Source of the DNA: UBA7672 sp965279085
GTDB taxonomy: Bacteria; Pseudomonadota; Alphaproteobacteria; Caulobacterales; Hyphomonadaceae
Length of the DNA stretch: 64,000 nt
Assembly: GCA_965279085.1 (NCBI GenBank)
Contig: OZ257149.1
Coordinates: forward strand, 1,488,001 to 1,552,000
Direction: 5' to 3'
The position numbers were made by a program, and so were the translations under genes. Positions 16,383 to 26,012 of this stretch are shown piece after piece (within the stretch, counting starts at the first letter, position 1; each line of letters begins with the position of its first letter). Below the pieces are notes generated by a model that did not search any database, was not told where the DNA came from, and worked only from the letters and a program-made list of their open reading frames with translations.

Positions 16383-17402
16383 TTATTCGCCGAGGGAGAA
16401 GGCGCGGCTTTTGGCTTCTCGTGCGTTTGGATCGCACTCTTCCAGAAACGCCATCGGCATGCGTGGCGGCGGGTCGAGTTCGGACGCGAGCCCGACGATC
16501 AGATTGGCGCCATCGTCGGGTATGTCCTTCAGGACATACTGGAATGCGATCGCTTTCCCTGCAGGGATTTTCTGTCCGCGGCGCTGTGTCTCCGCCGGTA
16601 TCGACGACAGATACCAACCGCGCTGATCGAGCACCGTCATGGTCAGCTTCGGGATCGGAAGCGCCTTGTTGGTCTTGTTGCGGATCAGGCCTGTCACCTT
16701 GACCCAGAGCTTGCCCTTCGTGCCTTCGACATGCACGGCCGAGGAGTTCTCCAGCACGACTTCTTCGGACGATGTGCGTGCCAGCGTGTTGACGCCCCAA
16801 CCCGCGTTCATCCGCTTCATCTGTCGCGCCATGAGCTGCGCTCGTACGACGCTGGCGCCGGCCTTGGCGAGATCCTGATAGTCAGAAATAGCGGCACGAG
16901 CGTTGATTAGGTCGAGCCGCGCCTTGTCGTATTCGATAATGGCGCGCTGACGCTCGAGCTCGGCACTATTGATTTTCTCCTGATCGAGTTCGACGCCGGA
17001 CACGATCCGGCGGGACTGTTCCGCCGCCTCCGTGGCGCGCAGGGCGATACCCGCTGCCCGTATCACGTCCTGGCCGTATCTCGCCTCGTCTCCGAGCAGA
17101 TCGTCCATGCTGAGAAAGGCATCGGGAGGAGGAATGCATTTTTCGGCATCCCGCCGCGTCTCCATCATCTCGCGGCGCGTTTCTGTTTTCATCTCGACGA
17201 GATCGTCGGGCGTATAATACGGCGCGCCGAGGCCGACATTCGGCACCGGCGCCATGCCGGTGACGATCACGCGATCCTCGGCTTCCTGTGGAAGCGGCGT
17301 TGCAGTTGGAGGTGTCGGTGGCTGCGCCTGCGCGAGGCTGGCCGCCAGCGTCGCGGCGAGAACCGCCGCCAGAGGTCGCTTCCAGATTTTTCGCGTTGTC
17401 AT
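16383..17402 (-). CDS. Secreted protein with C-terminal FxLYD/DUF3426-like domain
   Basis: A 339-residue exported protein; the signal peptide ends SLAQA-QPPTPP. A proline-rich linker and a helical middle region (about residues 120-195, rich in Ala, Arg and Glu, possibly coiled coil) precede a beta-sandwich. In the sandwich KVTGLIRNKTNKALPIPKL and VLDQRGWYLSSIPAE read like the 'added value over partner' strands of FxLYD or DUF3426 domains. The role is unknown. A 24-base gap separates it from the next upstream gene on the same strand. Confidence 0.65.
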   Translation of the reverse strand: MTTRKIWKRPLAAVLAATLAASLAQAQPPTPPTATPLPQEAEDRVIVTGMAPVPNVGLGAPYYTPDDLVEMKTETRREMMETRRDAEKCIPPPDAFLSMDDLLGDEARYGQDVIRAAGIALRATEAAEQSRRIVSGVELDQEKINSAELERQRAIIEYDKARLDLINARAAISDYQDLAKAGASVVRAQLMARQMKRMNAGWGVNTLARTSSEEVVLENSSAVHVEGTKGKLWVKVTGLIRNKTNKALPIPKLTMTVLDQRGWYLSSIPAETQRRGQKIPAGKAIAFQYVLKDIPDDGANLIVGLASELDPPPRMPMAFLEECDPNAREAKSRAFSLGE

Positions 17403-17426
17403 GTCCTTCCCCCCAGAAGGCTGAAA

Positions 17427-18407
17427 CTAGGCCCAGCATATACCTGTCAGCATGCCCTGCCCAGTCAGCAGCACGCGCTTGTCCGATCCGTCGAGGTTCG
17501 CAACGCCCAGCTCGCCTTCGAGCGATGTCCATGCCAGGCGCTTACGCGGTAGATCGAGCGCAACGCCGATGGCCTCGCCGATGCCGCGCAGAAGCACCTT
17601 GCGGTCCATCCGCGTCGCCGGATCGAAATTCGCGGGCGGGTCCATCGCGGAAGACGACAACGTATTATCGCCGCGATCGGTCCAGTACATCGTGCGTGTC
17701 GCCAGATCGAGGTCGAGATCAATCGGCTCCGGCATGCGCGAGAACAGGGTGATCATGTCGCTGCGATTGGCCGCCGTCGAACGCGCAGGCATCTGCATGC
17801 CGACGCGGCGGATCATGCCCTGCCCGGCATTGTCGCCGCCCTTCTGCGTCCAGTAGATGTGCCCGCGCGCCGGATCGAGCGCCATGCCGACGCACCAGCG
17901 CGACTGGTCGCCCTTGTCGGTTGTCGGATTGCCGGTGACGACAACCGTCTCCAGCTTCGAGCCATCGAGATTGCAGCGCTGGATCGCCATGCCTTCGCGG
18001 TCGGACCAATAGAGCTTGCCCGCCATCTCATCGATCTTCAGCTGCTTGGGCGTGAACGTGCCGCCGGGCGCAACGATAGTGGCGACGCCCGAGCCATCCT
18101 TTTCGCAGCGCATGATGTAGCCATCGCGCTCCGCCGCGCGGCCCATGTTGGTCCAGAAGATCTGCCCGGTCGCCGCGTGGATCGCAATGCCGTCATTGAC
18201 GCCCGGCGAGCGCGAGCCGTCCTTCGGCGAGTCGTCAACCAGTGTGACCGGACCGCCGCCTGCGGGATCGAACGCGAACACCTTCGCCTGTCCGAGATAG
18301 TAGAGCTTTGGCGCAGGCCCGGGTGCGATGCCGAGGCTGGAGCATCCGGCCAGCGCGAGCGCGCCGCCAAGGCCGGTGGCCACCTGTCTCCGGTTCAGGA
18401 CGACCAT
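17427..18407 (-). CDS. YWTD beta-propeller lipoprotein
   Basis: A 326-residue protein starting NRRQVATGLGGALALAGCSS, which combines a twin-arginine-like pair with a lipobox (LAGC), so it is probably a membrane-anchored lipoprotein. The body has repeated YWTD/YWSD motifs (KLYWSDREGMAIQRCNLDG, HIYWTQKGG, MYWTDRGDNTL), the signature of LDL-receptor class B six-bladed propellers. These usually act as binding or lactonase-like scaffolds; no catalytic site is evident. It probably shares a transcript with the gene downstream at 16383. Confidence 0.75.
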   Translation of the reverse strand: MVVLNRRQVATGLGGALALAGCSSLGIAPGPAPKLYYLGQAKVFAFDPAGGGPVTLVDDSPKDGSRSPGVNDGIAIHAATGQIFWTNMGRAAERDGYIMRCEKDGSGVATIVAPGGTFTPKQLKIDEMAGKLYWSDREGMAIQRCNLDGSKLETVVVTGNPTTDKGDQSRWCVGMALDPARGHIYWTQKGGDNAGQGMIRRVGMQMPARSTAANRSDMITLFSRMPEPIDLDLDLATRTMYWTDRGDNTLSSSAMDPPANFDPATRMDRKVLLRGIGEAIGVALDLPRKRLAWTSLEGELGVANLDGSDKRVLLTGQGMLTGICWA

Positions 18408-18508
18408 GCTTCTCCCCTGACGTCTTGCTGCGTCGCGACGGAAGCTAGCCCGGATTGCGCGCCGGCCAAAGCGGGCGGGCGTTCAACCCTCCGCTAGTTT
18501 CTCTGGGG

Positions 18509-19207
18509 CTAGTACTCGTGCTCTTCCAGCCAGCGGATCGAGATTTCCTCGACATAAGGCGCCGCCGCGCGCAGGGCCGGGTCCTGCGATGAGTGCGACC
18601 CCACGCCGAGCAGCGCCGGGTCCTGCACGTCTTGCGGTGTGTTGAAGCGGACAGTGGTGCGACACCCCGCGGCAATCTCTTTCAGCGCCCCGCCCTGCCA
18701 GTCTGACACATACCCGCCCATGTCGCCGCCCAGACCGGAGAGCGTGAACGGGCCCTTGTTCAGACGCTCGACCGTTTCGAGGCCGTCGCCGAGGTTCACG
18801 CCGCCCGCCCCGGTCCATTGCGAACTGTCGCCGCTGACCGAGACGCGCGTCAGCACCGTGCGCTCTTCTTCATTCGCGAAGGTCACCTCGATGCGGCGCG
18901 ACAGGTCCATCGGATAGATGACGGTGACGTTGCGCTTCGTTCCGTCGAGCGATTCGATAGTCTGGGGCGCGACGTTCTCTTGCCCGAATATGTCGGCCAG
19001 CGTGCCAGCGGTGGCGTTCTGCGCAAACGGCCCGCCGCAAACGATCGTGAGGGTGTCGGCGAGCGTGGCGGGAATCCGGATCGCTTCGGGCTCTTCCGGC
19101 CGGTGATCGGCGGCTTCGGGCTCGGCCACGGCCGGACCTTCAGCCTGCTCGGGCCCGCCGCAGGCGGCCAGCGCGATCAGTGACAGTCCTGCAAACGCGG
19201 CGCGCAT
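18509..19207 (-). CDS. Hypothetical lipoprotein
   Basis: 232 residues from the ATG at 19207, with GGAGGG a few bases upstream; a longer frame exists but this start gives a clean lipoprotein signal (lipobox LAAC). After an acidic, proline-rich linker the domain starts LTIVCGGPFAQNA. It is beta-rich with strands such as NVTVIYPMDLSRRIEVTFA, and has a second cysteine at AAGCRTT that could pair with the first. I recognise no family. It is divergent from the ClC gene. Confidence 0.75.
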   Translation of the reverse strand: MRAAFAGLSLIALAACGGPEQAEGPAVAEPEAADHRPEEPEAIRIPATLADTLTIVCGGPFAQNATAGTLADIFGQENVAPQTIESLDGTKRNVTVIYPMDLSRRIEVTFANEEERTVLTRVSVSGDSSQWTGAGGVNLGDGLETVERLNKGPFTLSGLGGDMGGYVSDWQGGALKEIAAGCRTTVRFNTPQDVQDPALLGVGSHSSQDPALRAAAPYVEEISIRWLEEHEY

Positions 19208-19371
19208 CTGTCCCTCCGGAAACGGGCGGAAGCTGTCGTAAGCCGGGGGTCCTGTCCACAGCCTGAGGCGCCTCGGGCACAAGCATTTCCGGTCCGTCAG
19301 GACACTGAATTTTCGTCCACGGTAACCGGCGCACTTGACCCGGGGCGTTCCACCCTGAGAACTCACGTAAC

Positions 19372-20721
19372 ATGTCGCGTGCTATCTACCGTCCATCCGG
19401 CGAAGTCCTGGGCCGCCCCCCGCGGAGCGGCCTCTATATGTGGGCGCTTGCGGTTCTGGTCGGCGTGGTGGCGGCCTCGGCCTTCCTTATTATCCAGACA
19501 CTCATTGTGTACGCGCAGTTCCTGGCGTTCGGCACTGCATCGGGGCGGCTGTCGTCCCGGCTGGTCGAACTGCCCTGGTGGAGCCGTCTGATCGGGCCGA
19601 TCGTGGGTGGTGCGGTCATATGCCTGCTCCTGCGTGCGGGGATATCGATGGGATGGGGTCCAGCTCCCCGGCCATTCGGCCTGCAAGACGTGGTTCAGAA
19701 CCGGCGGCTGCGCGGAACGATCCGGTCGACGACGCTGTCGCTTCGCGACTCCTTCCTCTCCACAGTGATCGCGGTGATCTCCCTTGGATGGGGCGGCAGT
19801 TCGGGGCGCGAAGAGCCGGCGGGGCATCTTGCGGCAAGTCTTGCGATGCTGCCGGGTCGTTTGCTCGGGCTGAACGTCGCTTCGCGACGGATGCTGCTGG
19901 GCATGGGATTGGCGGCCGCCATTTCGGCCGCGCTGCATGCGCCGATCGCCGGCGTATTTCTGGCGCGCGAGCTGGTGCTGCGCCGGCTTCGCGTTTCCCA
20001 GATGGGGCCCGTGGCTGTCGCATCCGTCGCCGCATGGCTGTTCGCGAGCTGGCAGATGAACGGCGTGCCGGTGATCGATGTGCCCGATGTCGGCCCGATC
20101 CTGCCGCAGGTTCATCTCACGGCGCTGATCGCGATTCCGATCCTCGGCATGTTCGCCTACATGGCCAGCGTGATCTGGTCGCGCGCGCCGGTGGTGGTGG
20201 CATCGTTCGCGGGACGCGTTCGGGTGCCACTTTGGTTGCTGCCGATCTTTGGCGGCGTACTGCTCGGCGTGCTGGCGCTGACCTTCCCGCAGGTGATCGG
20301 CATCGGCTACGAACCGCTCGCGGCTGGCCTCGGCGGGAATTACGGCGCGGAGCTGATGCCGGTGCTGGCGTTGGCGAAGATTGCGGCGGCGGCGGTGACG
20401 TTTGCGTTCCGGTGGGGCGGCGGGCCGATTGCGCCGGCCCTTTATGTCGGCGCGATGGTGGGCGCGAGCCTGGGCGTCATCGTCGGCCTCACGCTCGGCA
20501 TCCCGGCGCCACAGGTCTATTTCGGACTTCTGGGGATGGCAGTCGTGGTTGGCGTGCTGCTCGATGCTCCGTTCACGGCGGCCATTCTCGTGCTCGAACT
20601 TTCCGGTTCACCCGAGGTCGGCGCGATGAGCCTGCTCGGCGCGTTCGTCGCCTGCATGGCCGCGCGTAGGCTTGCGCCGCCTACCGCTGAGGAAACGGGC
20701 CAGACGCTGCGCTGGCGCTAG
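19372..20721 (+). CDS. ClC-family chloride channel/antiporter variant
   Basis: A 449-residue inner-membrane protein with about 10-12 helices. The ClC landmarks are GREEPAGHLAASL, in which Glu147 matches the gating glutamate of GREGP, and GGGPIAPALYVGAMVGASLG, the counterpart of GGIFAPSL. The usual GSGIP serine region is replaced by GLQDVV, as in a bacterial subgroup of uncertain selectivity. It may exchange protons with an anion other than chloride. No regulatory CBS domains follow. The M28 peptidase gene starts 46 bases downstream. Confidence 0.85.
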   Translation: MSRAIYRPSGEVLGRPPRSGLYMWALAVLVGVVAASAFLIIQTLIVYAQFLAFGTASGRLSSRLVELPWWSRLIGPIVGGAVICLLLRAGISMGWGPAPRPFGLQDVVQNRRLRGTIRSTTLSLRDSFLSTVIAVISLGWGGSSGREEPAGHLAASLAMLPGRLLGLNVASRRMLLGMGLAAAISAALHAPIAGVFLARELVLRRLRVSQMGPVAVASVAAWLFASWQMNGVPVIDVPDVGPILPQVHLTALIAIPILGMFAYMASVIWSRAPVVVASFAGRVRVPLWLLPIFGGVLLGVLALTFPQVIGIGYEPLAAGLGGNYGAELMPVLALAKIAAAAVTFAFRWGGGPIAPALYVGAMVGASLGVIVGLTLGIPAPQVYFGLLGMAVVVGVLLDAPFTAAILVLELSGSPEVGAMSLLGAFVACMAARRLAPPTAEETGQTLRWR

Positions 20722-20767
20722 CCCGCAACCTCTCTTATCGTCCGGCCCACAGTGGCGGAGGGCGTAC

Positions 20768-23065
20768 ATGGACAACCAAGATCAAGCGGCTCCGCCCCCT
20801 GCTCCGAAGACAGCGGCGACATGGGCGCTGGCGGTATTCGGCGTGCTGTTCGTGCTGTTCTTCTTCCGCGACGCACCGCTCGCGCTCGACCCCGCTCGCG
20901 CGACGAATGCGCCAGATCAGTTCGACACCACCCGCGCAATCGAACGCCTCTCGCGCGTGCTCGACGGCACGCCACATCCCGTGGACAGCGAAGCATTGGA
21001 TGCAACACGTGGCCGTCTGATCCGCGAGATCAGCTCGCTCGGCTACGAACCGCAGGTCGTCGCTCAGCCCGCTTGCCGCGGCTCCATCTCCGGATCGTCG
21101 ATCCGCTGCGCGCAGGTCCAGAACATCTTCTTCCGCGCAGGCCCCACGACCGGCCCCGCCCTCGTCCTCACCGCGCACTATGACAGCGTCGAAGCCAGCC
21201 CCGGCTTCGGCGACGACGGCATCGGCGTCGCCGTCTGGCTGGAAGTTGCGCACCTGCTGAAGCAGTCGCCGCCGGCCAAGCCGGTCATGTTCCTGATCAC
21301 CGATGGCGAGGAAACCGCCCTGCTGGGCGCGCAGGCCTTCGTCGACTCGAAAGAGAAATACGGCGTCGAGGTCGGCCGCATCATCAACCTCGAGGCGCGC
21401 GGCGTGCGCGGCCCGGCGATGATGTTCGAGACGGGCCATCCCAATGCTGGCATCGTTTCCGACTGGGCGAAGGGCACGCCCCGCCCCGTCGCCAACTCGA
21501 TGATGACAGCAGTCTACGAACTGCTGCCGAACTCGACCGACCTCACGGTTCACCTCAAGGACAAGTCGACCGGCGTCAACATCGCCATCGCCGATGGCCT
21601 CGACTTCTACCACACCAACCACGACGATCTCGATCACCTCAACCGCGCCAGCGTGCAGCACATGGGCGACCAGGCGCTCGGCGCCACGCGCGCCTTCCTC
21701 GCCGGTGATTGGAGCGGCGACAAGACGGGCGGAGAGATCGCTTACTCCGACGTCGGCTCGCGCCTGTTCGTGTCGCTGCCGCAAGTGATCACGCTTGTCC
21801 TGCTCGGCCTGTGCTTCGGCGTTTCGGCGATGCTGCTTGTGCGGCCGACGCGCGAGGGCGGCTGGCGCAAGCTCGACTGGCGCGCGCTGGCCCTGCCGCC
21901 TGCACTTTACGTCGCTGGCGGCCTGCTGGCGTTCGGATCGCAATTCCTCATCGGCCTGATCCGGCCCGAGCCCGCCTGGTGGACCGCCTATCCGCAGGCG
22001 TTCAACGTCACGATCTTCGCGCTTACGTCACTTGCCGGGGCAGCTGCGCTTGCCTGGCTGGCGCCGAATGCGAAGCGCGAAACGCTGTTCGCTTCAGGCT
22101 GGTTCTGGTTCCTCATCATCGGCGTCGGCCTTTCATTCGCCGTGCCCGGCTTCTCGATGATCTACCTGATCCCGGGCGCGATCTTCGTGCTGGCGGGCGG
22201 AGCGGCATGGTTGTTCCCGCGCTACCAGCTGATCGCCTACGGGATCGCCAGCGCCATGCTCGCACTGATCTTCTTCCCGATGATCCATCTGCTCGACGTG
22301 ATGATGGGGCTCAGCATGGCCTCCATGTTCGGCGTCGTCGCGGCAATGGTGCTCGCCCCCATGCTCGCCATGATCGGCGGCATCGCCAGCGGCAAGAAGC
22401 GCGTTATCGGTGCACTCGGCGCCGCCGCGCTAATCGGCCTCGTCATCACCGTGATGGCGCCCGCCTACAGCGCCGACCGTCCGCTCACGCTCAACTTCAC
22501 CGCGCACTATGACATGGATGCGCAGAAAGCCGCGCTGTTCGCCGGCGCACGCCCGGGCGCCCTGCCCAAGCCCGTGCGCGACCAGCTGACCGTCGGCGAG
22601 AACCCCTCGCCGCCGGGAGCCCCGTCCAACCTCGCCAGCCGCGCGCTCGACTTCTCCGTCCGCACACACGCGACCGCGACATTGATCAGCGACACGCAGA
22701 CCGCTGAGGGCCGCCAGATCCGCCTCAAGCTTGCAGCTCCCGGCGCAAGACTAGTGCGCCTGCGCATCCCCGCCGGCGCACGCCCGACGAAGCTCACCCA
22801 TGGTGGCCGGTCTGTCCCGATGATCGAGCCGCAAGCCGGCTTCTTCGTCATCGACATCGTCGGCCGCTCCAGCGACGGCGCCGAGGTCGACGTCCTGCTC
22901 GCCCCGCCCGCCAACGCCCCCGCCGAAAAACCGGAATGGCTGGTGCAAGGCATCTGGACGGAACTCCCGCCGGACGCCCGCGCCACCGCGGACGCCCGCC
23001 CGGATACGGCGGTGCGCATCCAGATGGGCGATGTGACCGTCACGACGAAAAAGCAGACGTTCTGA
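20768..23065 (+). CDS. M28-family aminopeptidase with membrane domain
   Basis: 765 residues from the ATG at 20768, which has GGAGG upstream. One N-terminal helix near residue 25 anchors a periplasmic M28 zinc peptidase domain with TAHYDSVEASPGFGDDGIG, DGEETALLGAQAF, INLEARGVRG and the late YHTNHDDLDHL. A block of about 6-8 hydrophobic segments follows (residues about 340-590), then a C-terminal beta domain. This layout resembles the eukaryotic Fxna/ERMP1-type M28 proteins. Likely role: trimming exported peptides. A palindromic repeat follows the stop. Confidence 0.9.
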   Translation: MDNQDQAAPPPAPKTAATWALAVFGVLFVLFFFRDAPLALDPARATNAPDQFDTTRAIERLSRVLDGTPHPVDSEALDATRGRLIREISSLGYEPQVVAQPACRGSISGSSIRCAQVQNIFFRAGPTTGPALVLTAHYDSVEASPGFGDDGIGVAVWLEVAHLLKQSPPAKPVMFLITDGEETALLGAQAFVDSKEKYGVEVGRIINLEARGVRGPAMMFETGHPNAGIVSDWAKGTPRPVANSMMTAVYELLPNSTDLTVHLKDKSTGVNIAIADGLDFYHTNHDDLDHLNRASVQHMGDQALGATRAFLAGDWSGDKTGGEIAYSDVGSRLFVSLPQVITLVLLGLCFGVSAMLLVRPTREGGWRKLDWRALALPPALYVAGGLLAFGSQFLIGLIRPEPAWWTAYPQAFNVTIFALTSLAGAAALAWLAPNAKRETLFASGWFWFLIIGVGLSFAVPGFSMIYLIPGAIFVLAGGAAWLFPRYQLIAYGIASAMLALIFFPMIHLLDVMMGLSMASMFGVVAAMVLAPMLAMIGGIASGKKRVIGALGAAALIGLVITVMAPAYSADRPLTLNFTAHYDMDAQKAALFAGARPGALPKPVRDQLTVGENPSPPGAPSNLASRALDFSVRTHATATLISDTQTAEGRQIRLKLAAPGARLVRLRIPAGARPTKLTHGGRSVPMIEPQAGFFVIDIVGRSSDGAEVDVLLAPPANAPAEKPEWLVQGIWTELPPDARATADARPDTAVRIQMGDVTVTTKKQTF

Positions 23066-23073
23066 CTGGTGCG

Positions 23074-23196
23074 TACGCCCTCGTCCTTCGAGACGCGCTC
23101 TGACGAGCGCTCCTCAGGATGAGAGCTACTCTCCGATTTCTGTCAGCCCTCATCCTGAGGAGGCCCGAAGGGCCGTCTGGAAGGACGAGGCATGCT
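23074..23196. repeat. Double-tip palindromic repeat, copy 1
   Basis: Outer arms of about 45 bases (TCGTCCTTCGAGACG at the left, and GGAAGGACGAGG at the right) surround the central CTCAGGATGAG / CTCATCCTGAG pair. Each arm has its own tip hairpin: GCGCTC..GAGCGC on the left and GGCCC..GGGCC on the right. The same family occurs at 45373-45503. Confidence 0.85.
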
Positions 23197-23342
23197 CGCC
23201 GCCGCACGCTTTGTTTCGCTGTGGAAATCTCACCGCATAACTACTCGCTAACCATTGCCGCGCCACACCGTGACACGCGCGGCGTCTCGCAATAGCGTCG
23301 CGCCGCACTGACCCGAAAAACTTGCGTGATGAGGTTCCAGAT

Positions 23343-25676
23343 ATGTCCGGCAAAGATCCGATCGTTGTCGCTGAAATCGCCCGCATCATCGCAAAGGAAT
23401 TAGGGGTCGGCGAAGGCCAGGTGGCCGCCACGATCCAGCTGATCGAGGAAGGTGCCTCCATCCCCTTCATCGCGCGCTACCGGAAAGAGCGCACGGGCGG
23501 GCTGGACGATACGCAGCTGCGCATGCTGGCCGAACGTCTCGATTATCTCACCGCGCTGATCGACCGGAAGGAAGTTGTGCTCCGCTCCATTCGCGAACAG
23601 AGCAAGCTGACGCCAGAGCTGGAAAAGCAGATCCGCGCCTGCATGAACAAGGTGGAACTGGAGGATATCTACCTCCCGTACCGCCCCAAGCGCCGCACGA
23701 AAGCATCCGTCGCGCGCGAAGCCGGCCTCGAGCCGCTGGTTGATCGTCTGCTGGCGAACCCGTCGCTCGATCCCGTCGCCGAGGCGCTGAAGTATCTCGC
23801 CGCGGACAAGGGCGTGGAGAGCGCCGACGGAGCATTGGAAGGCGCGCGCGCCATTCTGATCGAACGCATGGCCGAAGCGCCCGCGCTGGTCGGCCAGATC
23901 CGCGAGAAAGTGTGGAGCAGCGGCAAGCTCGGCTCGAAGCTTGTGAAGGGCAAGGAAGCCGAAGGCGCCAAGTTCTCCGACTATTTCGAATTCGACGAGC
24001 CGATCTCCAACATGCCGTCACACCGCGCGCTCGCCCTGTTGCGCGGCGAGAAGGAAGGCATCCTGAAAGTCGACCTCGACCTGCCGCATGACGAGAAGCA
24101 GCGCCATCCGGCCGTCTCTACCATCATGACGGCGTTCAACATCTCCGACCGCGGCCGCCCGTCCGATCAGTGGCTCGCCGAGACGGCGCGGCAGGCGTGG
24201 AAACAGCGTCTCGCGCCCTCCTCCCACGGCGATCTCGTCGACCGTTTGAAAGAACGTGCCGATGGCGAAGCGATCCGCATCTTCTCGCGCAACATGAAAG
24301 ACCTGCTGCTGGCGGCGCCCGCCGGCCCGAAAGTCGTCATGGGCGTCGACCCGGGCATCCGCACGGGCTGCAAGATTGCCGTCGTGGATGCGACCGGCAA
24401 GGTTCTCGAGACGGCGACGATCTATCCCCACGAGCCGAAACGCGACTGGAATGGCGCGCTGGTGACGCTGGCGCAGCTGGCGAAACGTCACAAGGTCGAG
24501 CTTGTCTCGGTCGGCAACGGTACGGCCAGCCGCGAGACGGACAAGCTGGTGGGCGAACTGTCGGCGAAGATGCCGGAACTGAATCTCACACGCGTGACTG
24601 TCTCGGAAGCCGGCGCGTCGGTCTATTCCGCGTCCGAACTCGCGGCGAAGGAATTCCCCGGCCTCGACGTGTCGCTGCGGGGCGCGGTGTCGATCGCGCG
24701 CCGCCTGCAGGACCCGCTGGCGGAACTCGTGAAGATCGAACCGAAGGCCATCGGCGTCGGACAGTATCAGCATGACGTGGATCAGAACGCACTTGCTCGC
24801 TCGCTCGACGGCGTGGTCGAGGATTGCGTGAACGCCGTGGGCGTCGATGTGAACATGGCCTCCGCCGCCCTGCTCGCACGCGTGTCGGGCCTCAACACGG
24901 CGGTGGCCGCCAACATCGTGACCTATCGCGACGAGCACGGCCCGTTCCAGACGCGCGCCTCATTGAAGAAGGTGCCGCGCATGGGGCCGAAGGCGTACGA
25001 ACAGGCGGCGGGCTTCCTGCGCATCATGGAAGGCAAGAACCCGCTCGATGGTTCGGCCGTGCACCCGGAAGCCTATCCCGTGGCGGAGCGTATCGCCGAA
25101 CGTTCGGGCCGCCCGCTGAAGAGCCTGATCGGCGACAAGGCCTTCCTGTCGATGCTCGATCCGAAGTCGTTCGCCGACGAACAGTTCGGCGTGCCGACGG
25201 TGACCGACATCATCGCCGAACTGGTGAAGCCCGGCCGCGACCCGCGCCCGGAATTCAAGACCGCCACCTTCCGCGATGGCGTCGAGACGCTGTCGGACCT
25301 GAAGCTCGGCATGCAGCTCGAAGGCACAGTGACGAACGTCACGGCCTTCGGCGCGTTCGTCGATATCGGCGTCCACCAGGACGGCCTCGTCCACATTTCG
25401 GAGCTGTCGGATTCGTTCGTGAAGGACCCTCACGCGGTGGTGAAGGCGGGCGACGTCGTCAGCGTGCGCGTGAAGGAAGTCGACATCGACCGCAAGCGTA
25501 TCGCCCTGTCGATGAAGCGCGAAGTCTCCGGCACGCAGGGCGCGCACGGCGCCAAGCCGCAGTCTTCGGGCAAGGATAAGCCGAAGAGCGGTCCGCAGAA
25601 CTATTCAGCAGCTCCGGCAAAGTCGGACGACTCCAGCAATCCGTTCGCTGCTCTGAAAAACCTGAAGCTGAACTAG
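23343..25676 (+). CDS. tex: Tex-family RNA-binding transcription accessory protein
   Basis: 777 residues from the ATG at 23343 with GATGAGG upstream. The order is typical of Tex: an N-terminal helical domain (IPFIARYRKERTGGLDD, LEDIYLPYRPKRRTKA), a YqgF-like domain (VMGVDPGIRTGCKIAVVD), helix-hairpin-helix units (GLNTAVAANIVTYRDEHG, RASLKKVPRMGPKAYEQ) and a C-terminal S1 domain (MQLEGTVTNVTAFGAFVDIG). A lysine- and serine-rich tail ends the protein. Tex is a cytoplasmic nucleic-acid-binding factor. A terminator follows. Confidence 0.95.
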   Translation: MSGKDPIVVAEIARIIAKELGVGEGQVAATIQLIEEGASIPFIARYRKERTGGLDDTQLRMLAERLDYLTALIDRKEVVLRSIREQSKLTPELEKQIRACMNKVELEDIYLPYRPKRRTKASVAREAGLEPLVDRLLANPSLDPVAEALKYLAADKGVESADGALEGARAILIERMAEAPALVGQIREKVWSSGKLGSKLVKGKEAEGAKFSDYFEFDEPISNMPSHRALALLRGEKEGILKVDLDLPHDEKQRHPAVSTIMTAFNISDRGRPSDQWLAETARQAWKQRLAPSSHGDLVDRLKERADGEAIRIFSRNMKDLLLAAPAGPKVVMGVDPGIRTGCKIAVVDATGKVLETATIYPHEPKRDWNGALVTLAQLAKRHKVELVSVGNGTASRETDKLVGELSAKMPELNLTRVTVSEAGASVYSASELAAKEFPGLDVSLRGAVSIARRLQDPLAELVKIEPKAIGVGQYQHDVDQNALARSLDGVVEDCVNAVGVDVNMASAALLARVSGLNTAVAANIVTYRDEHGPFQTRASLKKVPRMGPKAYEQAAGFLRIMEGKNPLDGSAVHPEAYPVAERIAERSGRPLKSLIGDKAFLSMLDPKSFADEQFGVPTVTDIIAELVKPGRDPRPEFKTATFRDGVETLSDLKLGMQLEGTVTNVTAFGAFVDIGVHQDGLVHISELSDSFVKDPHAVVKAGDVVSVRVKEVDIDRKRIALSMKREVSGTQGAHGAKPQSSGKDKPKSGPQNYSAAPAKSDDSSNPFAALKNLKLN

Positions 25677-25698
25677 CCATCCTCGTCCGCACATTCGG

Positions 25699-25732
25699 AA
25701 ACAGCCGGTGGCCATTCGGCTATCGGCTGTTT
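25699..25732 (+). terminator. Terminator after tex
   Basis: AAACAGCCG (25699-25707) pairs with CGGCTGTTT (25724-25732), a 9-pair stem with a 16-base loop that runs into a T-tract, about 23 bases after the tex stop. Confidence 0.75.
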
Positions 25733-25803
25733 TGCAATTCCAGACTTGACCGCCGTCAATATGAATGACAAGGTCGCTTTGCATTATGACAAGGGGGCAT
25801 GGC

Positions 25804-25986
25804 ATGGCGATGAAGCGGCTTCCGGCCTGGTTCTACGGTGCGATCGCCGGATTGCCTGTCGTGATCCTCGCAACTGGCTGGACGCGCTTCGACACCGGGT
25901 CGCGCATCGAACTCGCTGTACCTGCCCTCTTCTGGATGGGCGCGTGCGTCATCATCTCATTGCGGCGGCTCCGCACGAGCCGATAA
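25804..25986 (+). CDS. Small membrane protein
   Basis: 60 residues from the ATG at 25804, which has AGGGGG eight bases upstream. Two hydrophobic stretches (FYGAIAGLPVVILATG, and ELAVPALFWMGACVII) form a helical hairpin, with a basic C-terminus (RRLRTSR). I recognise no family. It ends 27 bases before the TraB-like gene and may share its transcript. Confidence 0.6.
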   Translation: MAMKRLPAWFYGAIAGLPVVILATGWTRFDTGSRIELAVPALFWMGACVIISLRRLRTSR

Positions 25987-26012
25987 TCTGGATGCATATG
26001 AAAGGGGACGTC

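Noticed and set aside
25745..25758. Short palindrome TTGACCGCCGTCAA upstream of the small membrane gene, as an operator or -35 element
   Set aside because: No -10 hexamer follows at a usable distance and the site occurs only once here.
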